From the NCBI GenBank assembly GCA_038248655.1, contig JBBRXG010000050.1, positions 1 to 21,016 of the forward strand: DNA of 21,016 nt, in the 5' to 3' direction. Made by a program: the position numbers and the translations under genes. The notes beneath the pieces were generated by a model. The model searched no databases. It worked only from the letters and a program-made list of their open reading frames with translations, and was not told the origin of the DNA. Source of the stretch: DATBLE01 sp038248655 (GTDB lineage Bacteria; Actinomycetota; Thermoleophilia; Gaiellales; Gaiellaceae). Positions 7,043-14,135 of the stretch are shown here, piece by piece (positions within the stretch are counted from its first letter, which is position 1; each line of letters opens with the position of its first letter).

Positions 7043-7056
7043 CGTTCGTACGAACG
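7043..7056. repeat. 14-bp palindrome just after the stop codon at 7059
   Basis: CGTTCGTACGAACG is its own reverse complement and lies 2 bp beyond the TAG (7061-7059). With the 6997-7030 stem it would give two consecutive hairpins at the 3' end of the transcript. A protein-binding role cannot be excluded. Confidence 0.5.
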
Positions 7057-7058
7057 TG

Positions 7059-7700
7059 CTAGGAGGTCTTTGGCGTGGTCGTTGCCTGCTGGGCCGCCTT
7101 CAGCTCCCTCGTCAGCGGCAGCCACCTGAACGCCGAGAAGGCGAGGATGGCGAAGCCGATCCCCGACAGGATGAGGGCGATCGCGACGACGATGCCGAAG
7201 TTCGACACCTGCTCGGCGAAGAACCCCATGTTCAGCGCGGTTGCGAGGGCGGTCTCCGTCACCCAGACGTTGCGGGCGCCGTTCTCGACCGGGTTACCCC
7301 TCGGGTCCTTGGCCGCGAGCTTCGCGTCGTTCGTGTCCTTGCCGTCCTTGGTCAGGAAGCGGCCCATCTGCGAGAAGGTCTTGCCGCCGGTCGCCTCGAG
7401 CGCGTGGATGCGCATGTAGCTTGCGAAGCACTTCGCCTGGTCTCCGGTGTCGACCAGCTTGCCGGCTGCATTGCAGGTCGGCAGGGACGAGATGATGCTC
7501 GCGGGAAGCTTGGCCTCCTTCGCGGCGGCGAGAATCCCCTCCTTCGTCATGTCCGGGCTGCCGACGATCTGCTCGCGCTTCAGGTTCGTTCGGACCTCGC
7601 TGCGGCCGTTGATGCCCAGCGCGAGGGCCGCGATCCCGAATGCGAGCAGGATCAACGCTGCCGCGTAGCCGCCGAGCTCGAAGATCTTCTTGGCGTTCAT
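7059..7700 (-). CDS. Unknown membrane-anchored protein with two TM segments
   Basis: I do not recognise this 213-residue protein. It has an N-terminal hydrophobic helix (about residues 12-31, GYAAALILLAFGIAALALGI) and a C-terminal one (about 168-192). Between them is a hydrophilic domain of about 135 residues, and a short Ala/Thr-rich tail follows. The central domain has two Cys (76 and 91), which could form a disulfide if it faces outward. The start ATG (7698-7700) is well supported by AAGGAGG six bases upstream (7707-7713 on the + strand); the much longer in-frame extension upstream overlaps the divergent gene and is not credible. It is transcribed away from the GNAT/acyl-CoA synthetase gene, with a 157-bp intergenic region between them, and ends in two hairpins, so it is probably a single-gene unit. 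Confidence 0.8.
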   Translation of the reverse strand: MNAKKIFELGGYAAALILLAFGIAALALGINGRSEVRTNLKREQIVGSPDMTKEGILAAAKEAKLPASIISSLPTCNAAGKLVDTGDQAKCFASYMRIHALEATGGKTFSQMGRFLTKDGKDTNDAKLAAKDPRGNPVENGARNVWVTETALATALNMGFFAEQVSNFGIVVAIALILSGIGFAILAFSAFRWLPLTRELKAAQQATTTPKTS

Positions 7701-7857
7701 CCATTTCCTCCTTGGAAGAGCGGGGACGGATCGATTCAACGACGGCCGGCGGAGCGGGCATCCGCGCGCGACCACACGGCACCTGCGGCCTACTACGGAA
7801 CCGGCCCGTCGGGAGCTACTGATGCGGCCGCGGCCGCGCGGCGTCCACACTGACCGG

Positions 7858-10527
7858 ATGGCCACGGCTCCGTCGGAGATCCGCGACGTCATCCTCCGAA
7901 GCGGCGGGACGCTGCGGCTGCGCCCACCGCGCGAGGCGGACACGGACGCCGTGATCGAATTCTTCCGCGGCCTCTCCCGGCGCAGCGTGTACCAGCGCTT
8001 CCACGGCTTCCCGAGCCTTGCCTCGGCGACGATCGAGCCGTTCGTCGAGCCCGACTGGGACGAGCGAGGGTCGCTGATGGGCACCCTGTCCGAGGCCGGG
8101 AGGGCCGAGCGTGTGGTCGCGCTCGCGAACTTCGTCCGGCTGCGGGACCGCTCGTGCGCCGAGGTCGCGTTCGCGGTCGCGGACGAGCTCCAGGGACAGG
8201 GGGTCGGCACCCGCCTGCTCGAGCAGCTCGCCGAGCCGGCGGGCGAGGCCGGGATCACCACCTTCGTCGCCGAGGTGATGCCGGACAACACGCCGATGCT
8301 CCGGGTGTTCGAGGCTGCCGGCTTCGACGTCTCGCGGCGGCTGGAGGGTGGGACGACCGAGGTTCGGCTGACGATCGCCTCGACCGAGACGTACCGCGCG
8401 GCCGTCGACGAGCGCGACCACGTCGCGGTCGCGGCCTCGCTCGCGCCGTTCTTCGAGCCGAGGACGGTGTCGGTCGTCGGCGCGTCGACCCGCCGGGGAT
8501 CGATCGGAGGCGAGCTGTTCAGGAACATCCTCGAGTCGGGTTTCACCGGTGTTGCCTATCCCGTCAACCCGAAGGCGGCGGCGATCGCGAGCGTGAAGGC
8601 CTACCCCTCGACCGCCGACATCCCCGATCCGGTCGACCTCGCGGTCTTCTGCCTGCCGGCGGATGCCGTCCTCGCGGAGGCGGAGGCGGCGCTCGCCTCC
8701 GGGACCAGGGCGCTGTGCGTGATCTCGGCCGGATTCGCCGAGACCGGCGTCGAGGGCGAGCGTCGTCAGGACGAGCTGCTCGCGCGCGTCCGGGCACACG
8801 GGGCGCGCCTGATCGGCCCGAACTGCCTCGGCCTCTTCGTCGCCGGAGTGGGGCTGAACGCGACCTTCGCCCCGCACACGTTCCCGCCCGGGAACATCGG
8901 CTTCTCGTCGCAGAGCGGCGCGCTCGGGCTCGCCCTCCTCGAGCAGGCGGCCGCCCGCGGCCTCGGACTCTCGTCGTTCGTCTCGATCGGCAACAAGGCG
9001 GATGTCTCATCGAACGACCTCCTCGAGTACTGGGAGGACGACCCTGCGACCGACCTGATCCTGCTCTACCTCGAGTCGTTCGGAAACCCCCGCAAGTTCG
9101 GCCGGCTCGCCCGCCGGGTGGCGCGCAAGAAGCCGATCCTGGCGATGAAGGGCGGTCGCACCGGCGCGGGTCAGCGCGCCGCCGGCTCGCACACGGCCGC
9201 GCTCGCCGGGTCGATGACCGCGGTCGAGGCCGTCTTCCACCAGGCCGGGGTGATCCAGGCCGGCTCGCTCGAGGAGCTCGCCGACGTTGCCGTGCTGCTC
9301 TCGCGGCAGCCGTTGCCGAAGGGAGCCCGCGCCGCCGTCCTCACGAACGGCGGCGGCCTCGGGATCCTCTGCGCGGACGCCTGCGAGGCTGTCGGGCTCG
9401 AGCTGCCACCGCCGGGCGAGGACGAACGTACGGCCCTGGCCGGCCTCTTGCCCCGCGAGGCGAGCCTCGCGAACCCGATCGACATGCTCGGCTCTGCGAC
9501 CGGCGCGACCTACGAGGCGGTGATCCCGCACCTCCTCGCCGACCCGGTGTTCGACGCGCTGATCGTGCTGTTCACCCCGCCGGTCGTGGCCGGTGCGGAG
9601 GAGGTCGCCGAGGCTGTCGCCCGCGCGGTCGAAGCGAACGCCGATCACAAGAAGCCGGTGCTCGCGTCGTTCGTGTGCGCCGAGGGCGCTCCCCAGCCCC
9701 TGCTCGAGGCCGATCCGCCGATCGCCACCTTCGCCTACCCCGAGTCGGCGGCGCGCGCGCTCGGCCGCGCGGTCGGCCGCGCGGAGTGGCTGCGGCGGCC
9801 GGCCGGCACCTATCCCGCGCTCGACGGAATCGACCGCGCGGCGGCCGAGGGGCTCGTCGCCGGCGTGCTCCGCGCCTCGAACGACGCCTGGCTCCCTGCC
9901 GGGCAGGTGCGGGAGCTGTTCGCTGCGTACGGGATCCCGCTCGTCGCCGAGCGCGTCGTCGCAAGCGCCGGCGAAGCCGTTACCGCCGCCGGCGAGCTCG
10001 GCTTCCCCGTCGTCGTCAAGTCGGCCGCCGCCGGCGCGCACAAGACCGAGTCGGGCGCGATCGCCCTCGATCTCACAGGCGACGAGGCGGTCCTGGAGGC
10101 GGTCGACCGGATCGGGTTGCCGGCGCTGGTCCAGCCGATGGTGCGCGGTGGCGTCGAGCTCCTCGCCGGCGTGGTCGAGGATCCCGTGTTCGGGCCGCTG
10201 GTCGCGTTCGGCCCCGGCGGAGTGTTCACCGAGCTGATCGGCGAGGCGCAGTTCCGGCTCGCTCCGCTCACCGACGTGGACGCCGAGGAGCTCGTCCTCA
10301 CCGGGAAGGCGGGAAGGCTCGTCCGCGGCTTCCGGGGCGCTCCCGCCGCGGACGCGGCCGCGCTGATCGACCTCGTCCTGCGCCTGGTCCGGCTCGCGGA
10401 CGACATCCCCGAGATCGCCGAGCTCGACCTGAATCCGGTGATCGCCCGGCCGGACGGCTGCGTCGCCGTCGACGCGCGTGTCCGCGTGCGACCGGGTAGG
10501 CGCCCGCTGCGCGCGAAGACCTGGTAG
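7858..10527 (+). CDS. GNAT acetyltransferase fused to ADP-forming acyl-CoA synthetase-like protein (Pat-like)
   Basis: This 889-residue fusion starts with a GNAT domain (about residues 15-175; acetyl-CoA loop LQGQGVGTRLL). It continues with a CoA-binding Rossmann domain (about 195-320; TVSVVGASTRRGSIGG), succinyl-CoA-synthetase-like ligase domains, and an ATP-grasp domain (about 680-885; VVVKSAAAGAHKTESGAIAL). The phosphohistidine motif is intact (AAGSHTAALAGS, His445). Two roles are possible: acetyl-CoA to acetate plus ATP, or, as in Pat-type lysine acetyltransferases, acetylation of metabolic enzymes with the synthetase part sensing acetyl-CoA. The N-terminal GNAT is the actinobacterial order rather than the C-terminal GNAT of enteric Pat. 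ATG 7858 begins just before the GNAT domain; upstream in-frame sequence is not protein-like. The P-type ATPase starts 2 bp after the stop. Confidence 0.9.
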   Translation: MATAPSEIRDVILRSGGTLRLRPPREADTDAVIEFFRGLSRRSVYQRFHGFPSLASATIEPFVEPDWDERGSLMGTLSEAGRAERVVALANFVRLRDRSCAEVAFAVADELQGQGVGTRLLEQLAEPAGEAGITTFVAEVMPDNTPMLRVFEAAGFDVSRRLEGGTTEVRLTIASTETYRAAVDERDHVAVAASLAPFFEPRTVSVVGASTRRGSIGGELFRNILESGFTGVAYPVNPKAAAIASVKAYPSTADIPDPVDLAVFCLPADAVLAEAEAALASGTRALCVISAGFAETGVEGERRQDELLARVRAHGARLIGPNCLGLFVAGVGLNATFAPHTFPPGNIGFSSQSGALGLALLEQAAARGLGLSSFVSIGNKADVSSNDLLEYWEDDPATDLILLYLESFGNPRKFGRLARRVARKKPILAMKGGRTGAGQRAAGSHTAALAGSMTAVEAVFHQAGVIQAGSLEELADVAVLLSRQPLPKGARAAVLTNGGGLGILCADACEAVGLELPPPGEDERTALAGLLPREASLANPIDMLGSATGATYEAVIPHLLADPVFDALIVLFTPPVVAGAEEVAEAVARAVEANADHKKPVLASFVCAEGAPQPLLEADPPIATFAYPESAARALGRAVGRAEWLRRPAGTYPALDGIDRAAAEGLVAGVLRASNDAWLPAGQVRELFAAYGIPLVAERVVASAGEAVTAAGELGFPVVVKSAAAGAHKTESGAIALDLTGDEAVLEAVDRIGLPALVQPMVRGGVELLAGVVEDPVFGPLVAFGPGGVFTELIGEAQFRLAPLTDVDAEELVLTGKAGRLVRGFRGAPAADAAALIDLVLRLVRLADDIPEIAELDLNPVIARPDGCVAVDARVRVRPGRRPLRAKTW

Positions 10528-10529
10528 CC

Positions 10530-12356
10530 GTGTTCAGGCGCCTGGTCGCCGCCTCGTGCCTGGTCGCGGTCGCCGCAGGCGGTCTCCTCCACCTCCTCGG
10601 GTTGCCGCATGTGGGCAGCCTCGTCCTGGTGGCCGGAACGGCCGGCGTGCTGGCCCCGCTCACCTGGGACGTGCTCCGCACGCTCGCCCGTCGTGACGTC
10701 GGCGTCGATGCGATCGCGCTGGTCGCGATCGGGGGCGCGCTCGCGCTCGAGCAGTGGGGAGCGGGAGCGGTCGTCGCCCTGATGATGTCCGGCGGAAACG
10801 CGCTCGAGGAGTTCGCCTCCGGCCGGGCGCGCCGGGAGCTGACCGCGCTCGTCGAGCGGGCGCCGCGCACCGCGACGCTGCGTCGCCCCGGGGGAGCCGT
10901 CGAGCAGGTGCCCGTCGGCGAGGTCGCGGTCGGGGATGTCGTCGTCGTGCGTGCGGGCGAAGTGGTTCCGGTCGACGGCGTCGTCATGGGCGAGGAGGCG
11001 GTCGTCGACGAGTCGAGCCTCACGGGCGAGCCCCTCCCGGTCGTGCACGGCCGCGGCGCGCAGGTCCGTAGCGGCACCGCCAACGCCGCCGAGGCATTCG
11101 AGCTGCGCGCGCTGCGGCCCGCGGCGGCGAGCGCCTACGCGGCCGTAGTGCGTCTCGTGCGGCAGGCCGAGTCCCAGAAGGCCCCGTTCGTCCGGCTCGC
11201 CGACCGGTACGCGATCGGCTTCCTGCCGCTCACCGCGGCGATCGCCGGTCTCGGCTGGGGGCTGTCCGGCGACCCCGTGCGCGCGCTCGCGGTGTTCGTC
11301 GTCGCGACTCCGTGCCCCCTGATCCTCGCCGCGCCGATCGCGTTCGTCGCCGGCATCTCGCGGGCCGCTCGGGCGGGAGTGATCGTCAAGGGCGGCGGTG
11401 TGATCGAGCAGCTCGGCGAGGCCCGGACGGTGCTGCTGGACAAGACCGGCACGCTGACGCTGGGCGCTCCCGGGGTCGCGCACGTGCTGGCACCGGACGG
11501 CGTCGGCCCCGACGAGCTGCTCCGGCTCGCCGCCTCGCTCGATCAGCTCTCCGCGCATCCCCTCGCCGAGGCGCTCGTCCGCGCGGCGCTGGCCCGGCGG
11601 CTGCGCCTCTCCTTTCCCGAGCAGGTGGTCGAGGAGCCCGGCCACGGCATCTCGGGCCTCGTCGAGGGCAGACGGGTCGCAGTCGGCAGCGAGGCGTGGC
11701 TGCGCGATCGCGGGGTCGAGCCCGACGGGCTCTCCCTGGACACCGGTGCGTACCCGGGTCAGGCGACGATCGCCGTCGCCGTCGACGGCCACCCGGCGGG
11801 AACGATCGTGATGGGCGACAGCGTGCGCGAGGATGCGCCCCAGCTCATCCGCGACCTGCGCGAGGCGGGCATCCGCCACGTGGCGATGGTCACCGGCGAC
11901 CGGGCGGCGATCGGGGAGGAGGTCGGGCGGCAGCTCGGCCTCGACCGCGTCTACCCGGACCTCACCCCGGAGCAGAAGCTCGGCGTCGTCCGGTCGACGC
12001 AGGCTGCGCCGGGTCTCGGCCCGGTGGTGATGGTCGGCGACGGCATCAACGACGCGCCTGCGCTGACGCTGGCCGACGTCGGCATCGCGATGGGCTCCGC
12101 CGGCGCGACGGTGTCGTCCGAGACCGCCGACGTCGTGATCGTCGTCGATCGCATCGGCCGGGTCGCCGAGGCGATTCGCATCGGCCGGCGCTCGCTCGGG
12201 ATCGCCCGCCAGAGCGTCGTCGTCGGGATCGGGCTCAGCGTCGCCGCGATGGGCTTCGCCGCCGCCGGGCTGATCGCGCCGATCGCCGGCGCCCTCCTCC
12301 AGGAGGGGATCGACGTCGCCGTGATCCTGAACGCGCTCAGGGCCCTTCGCGCGTGA
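10530..12356 (+). CDS. P1B-type heavy-metal transporting ATPase, P1B-5-like
   Basis: This 608-residue metal-exporting P-type ATPase has no N-terminal metal-binding domain. Visible motifs are TGEP (165-168) in the actuator domain, TPCP (260-263) in the metal-translocating helix, DKTGT with phosphorylated Asp304, an HP motif in LSAHPLAEAL, and GDGINDAPALT. The C-terminal helix contains QEGID. TPCP together with QExxD marks the P1B-5 subgroup, whose characterised member (Sinorhizobium Nia) is linked to Ni and Fe, but here there is no hemerythrin tail. Six TM helices are expected rather than eight. GTG 10530 follows the previous stop by 2 bp, so translation is probably coupled. A nickel or iron role next to a NiFe hydrogenase is attractive but inferred. 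Confidence 0.92.
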   Translation: MFRRLVAASCLVAVAAGGLLHLLGLPHVGSLVLVAGTAGVLAPLTWDVLRTLARRDVGVDAIALVAIGGALALEQWGAGAVVALMMSGGNALEEFASGRARRELTALVERAPRTATLRRPGGAVEQVPVGEVAVGDVVVVRAGEVVPVDGVVMGEEAVVDESSLTGEPLPVVHGRGAQVRSGTANAAEAFELRALRPAAASAYAAVVRLVRQAESQKAPFVRLADRYAIGFLPLTAAIAGLGWGLSGDPVRALAVFVVATPCPLILAAPIAFVAGISRAARAGVIVKGGGVIEQLGEARTVLLDKTGTLTLGAPGVAHVLAPDGVGPDELLRLAASLDQLSAHPLAEALVRAALARRLRLSFPEQVVEEPGHGISGLVEGRRVAVGSEAWLRDRGVEPDGLSLDTGAYPGQATIAVAVDGHPAGTIVMGDSVREDAPQLIRDLREAGIRHVAMVTGDRAAIGEEVGRQLGLDRVYPDLTPEQKLGVVRSTQAAPGLGPVVMVGDGINDAPALTLADVGIAMGSAGATVSSETADVVIVVDRIGRVAEAIRIGRRSLGIARQSVVVGIGLSVAAMGFAAAGLIAPIAGALLQEGIDVAVILNALRALRA

Positions 12357-12368
12357 ACGATCCTGACT

Positions 12369-12383
12369 TGCGGGGTTTCCGCA
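12369..12383. promoter_or_regulatory. Palindromic operator candidate, variant (site C)
   Basis: TGCGGGGTTTCCGCA has 5-bp arms (TGCGG/CCGCA). On the opposite strand it reads TGCGGAAACCCCGCA, one base-step away from TGCGGGAAACCCGCA at site B. It ends 60 bp before the ATG at 12443, the same distance as site A to hyhB. It lies just inside the gap after the ATPase stop. Confidence 0.45.
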
Positions 12384-12442
12384 CCGGGCTCAGCGCCGGC
12401 CCGGATGTGAGCGCGGCGGCCGCGGGCGAGAGTGCCGGGACG

Positions 12443-12790
12443 ATGGAACCATCTGTCGAGCGCGTTGTCTGGCGGCGCCGGGGGGTTCGCCGCCCCTGGA
12501 TCGGGACGATCAGTGCCGGCGACGGCGAGATCAGGCTGAGCGGCCGCGATCCGGACACCGGCGTCGAGGTCACGCTCTCGATCCCGGTCACCGAGGTCGA
12601 GAGCGTGCGCGCCGCCGACCCCGGCGAGGAGCTGCCCGTCGGCGCGCCCTGCCTGGTGCTCGAGCTGGCCGGCTCGGAGGCGATCCTCCTCAGCCGGGAT
12701 GGGCCCGGCCCATCGCGAATCGCTGCACTCGCCCGCAGCCTCGGCGCGTTCATGCGCGCGTCGCGGCTGCCCGTCGCCCAAGGAGGATGA
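12443..12790 (+). CDS. Unknown 115-residue protein
   Basis: I do not recognise this protein. The N-terminal part (VERVVWRRRGVRRPWIGTI) is strongly basic with several Trp. The middle is predicted to be strand-rich (GEIRLSGRDPDTGVEVTLS) and ends in a short helix (RIAALARSLGAFM). There is no signal peptide or membrane segment. ATG 12443 is preferred because the upstream extension to GTG 12353 (overlapping the ATPase stop as GTGA) adds about 30 Ala/Gly/Ser-rich residues and would run through dyad C. Neither start has a strong Shine-Dalgarno. The stop is one base from the next ATG, so it is probably co-transcribed with the CBS-BON gene. Confidence 0.65.
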   Translation: MEPSVERVVWRRRGVRRPWIGTISAGDGEIRLSGRDPDTGVEVTLSIPVTEVESVRAADPGEELPVGAPCLVLELAGSEAILLSRDGPGPSRIAALARSLGAFMRASRLPVAQGG

Positions 12791-12791
12791 G

Positions 12792-13478
12792 ATGAACGTC
12801 GACGACGTCATGACGACGGAGGTGCTCACGGTCGCCCCGGAGGCCTCGCTCAAGGAGGCGGCGGCGCTGCTCGCCCGCAGGAAGGTCTCGGGATTGCCGG
12901 TCGTCGATCAGGACGGCCGCGTGATCGGCGTGCTGTCCGAGGGCGACATCCTGTTCAAGGAGCTGGGCGGGCCGCGTGAGCAGGGCGTGCTGGAACGGTG
13001 GCTCGCGCTGCCGCTCCTCGACGACCCCAGGACCGACGCCCGCACCGTGCGCGAGGCGATGTCGGCGCCGGCGATCACGATCGCGGCGAAGCGGGCGCTG
13101 ACCGAAGCGGCGACGGCGATGGTCGACGAGGGCGTCAACCGGCTGCCGGTCGTGGACGCGGAGGGCAAGCTCGTCGGGATCGTCACGCGCGCGGATCTGA
13201 TCCGCGCCTTCGTCCGCTCGGACGAGGAGATCTCCGCCGAGATTAGCGAGGACGTGATCCAGCGCACCCTCTGGATCGCCCCCGAGTCGATCGCGGTCAC
13301 CGTCGAGAACGGCGAGGTGCGGCTGTCCGGGGAGGTCGAGACGAAGTCGGATGCAGAGCTGATCCCGGCGTTCGTCCGGCGTGTTCCGGGCGTCGTCTCC
13401 GTGCTCTCGGAGCTGCGCTGGCGCAGCGGGGACGGGCATCGTCGCGAGGGACGCATGTTCGCCCGGCACGAGCGGTAG
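12792..13478 (+). CDS. CBS-pair and BON domain protein
   Basis: This 228-residue soluble protein has two CBS repeats (about residues 1-58 and 85-140). MTTEVLTVAPEASLKEAAALL opens the first, and NRLPVVDAEGKLVGIVTRADL closes the second. A C-terminal BON domain (about 155-215; VTVENGEVRLSGEVET) follows. CBS pairs typically bind adenosine nucleotides and BON domains bind membranes or ligands, so it may be an energy-status sensor. Hypoxia-induced CBS proteins such as Hrp1 are DosR targets in mycobacteria, which makes its place in this island noteworthy. The start has AAGGAGG (12780-12786) five bases upstream. Its 3' end is 4 bp from the convergent response-regulator gene. Confidence 0.9.
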   Translation: MNVDDVMTTEVLTVAPEASLKEAAALLARRKVSGLPVVDQDGRVIGVLSEGDILFKELGGPREQGVLERWLALPLLDDPRTDARTVREAMSAPAITIAAKRALTEAATAMVDEGVNRLPVVDAEGKLVGIVTRADLIRAFVRSDEEISAEISEDVIQRTLWIAPESIAVTVENGEVRLSGEVETKSDAELIPAFVRRVPGVVSVLSELRWRSGDGHRREGRMFARHER

Positions 13479-13482
13479 GCCG

Positions 13483-14115
13483 CTACCCGGTCTGTTCGAG
13501 CAAGCCCTGGTCGATCGCGTGCCGCACGAGCTCCGCCCTCGTCGAGAGGTGGAGCTTCTGCATGATGTGCGCCCGGTGCGTCTCGGCGGTCCGGACCGAG
13601 ATGTAGAGCATCTTCGCGATCTCCTGGTTCGTGTGCCCCAGCGCCAGCAGGCGCATCACCTCGCGCTCGCGCTCCGAGAGCGGGTCGGCCTCCTCGCGCG
13701 CTCTGGCATCCGCCTCGGCTGCGACGAGGCGGGCTCCGAGCGCGGGGTGGACGTATCGGCCTCCCCCGGCGACCTCGTGCACGGCCGCGACCACCTCCGC
13801 GTCGGCCGCCTCCTTCAGCACGTAGCCGGATGCGCCGGCGCTGAAGGCCTCGCGCACGTAGCGGGGGTCGTCCTGCATCGAGAGCACGAGGACGCGCGCA
13901 TCCGGGGCTTCCTTCAACACCTTCGGCACGCCCTCGATGCCGCTCTCCCCGGGCATGACGACGTCCATCAGGACGACATCGGGCTGCTGGGCGCGCGCCT
14001 CGAACACCGCCGTCCTGACGTCGCCGGCCTCGGCCACGACCTCGATCTCCTCGTCGGCGTCGAGCAGCAGGTGCAGGCCGGAGCGGACGACCGCGTGGTC
14101 GTCGACGATCAGCAC
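13483..14115 (-). CDS. NarL/LuxR-family response regulator
   Basis: This 210-residue transcription regulator has a receiver domain (residues 1-115; VLIVDDHAVVRSG, phospho-acceptor Asp51 in VVLMDVVMP, conserved Lys in SGYVLKEA). A C-terminal LuxR-type helix-turn-helix follows (LSEREREVMRLLALGHTNQEIAKMLYISVRTAETHRAHIMQKL, split across about residues 145-190). It starts 20 bp after the sensor kinase stop, so the two form a two-component operon. GTG 14115 is used. A CTG-initiated form eight or nine residues longer (reading KKTSKIRVLIVDDH) is possible because many relatives have a short lead-in there. Proteins of this family bind dyad sites as dimers, consistent with the palindromes at 80, 6921 and 12369. 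Confidence 0.92.
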   Translation of the reverse strand: MLIVDDHAVVRSGLHLLLDADEEIEVVAEAGDVRTAVFEARAQQPDVVLMDVVMPGESGIEGVPKVLKEAPDARVLVLSMQDDPRYVREAFSAGASGYVLKEAADAEVVAAVHEVAGGGRYVHPALGARLVAAEADARAREEADPLSEREREVMRLLALGHTNQEIAKMLYISVRTAETHRAHIMQKLHLSTRAELVRHAIDQGLLEQTG

Positions 14116-14135
14116 GCGGATCTTCGACGTCTTCT

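Noticed and set aside
7754..7765. GCGGGCATCCGC as a fourth operator in the divergent intergenic region
   Set aside because: The centre is one base shorter than in sites A-C and lacks the A/T core; such GCGG...CCGC pairs are expected by chance at this GC content.
9810..11879. 689-codon open frame on the - strand
   Set aside because: It is antisense to the acyl-CoA synthetase and ATPase genes, with Arg/Asp-rich low-complexity product typical of GC-rich shadow frames.
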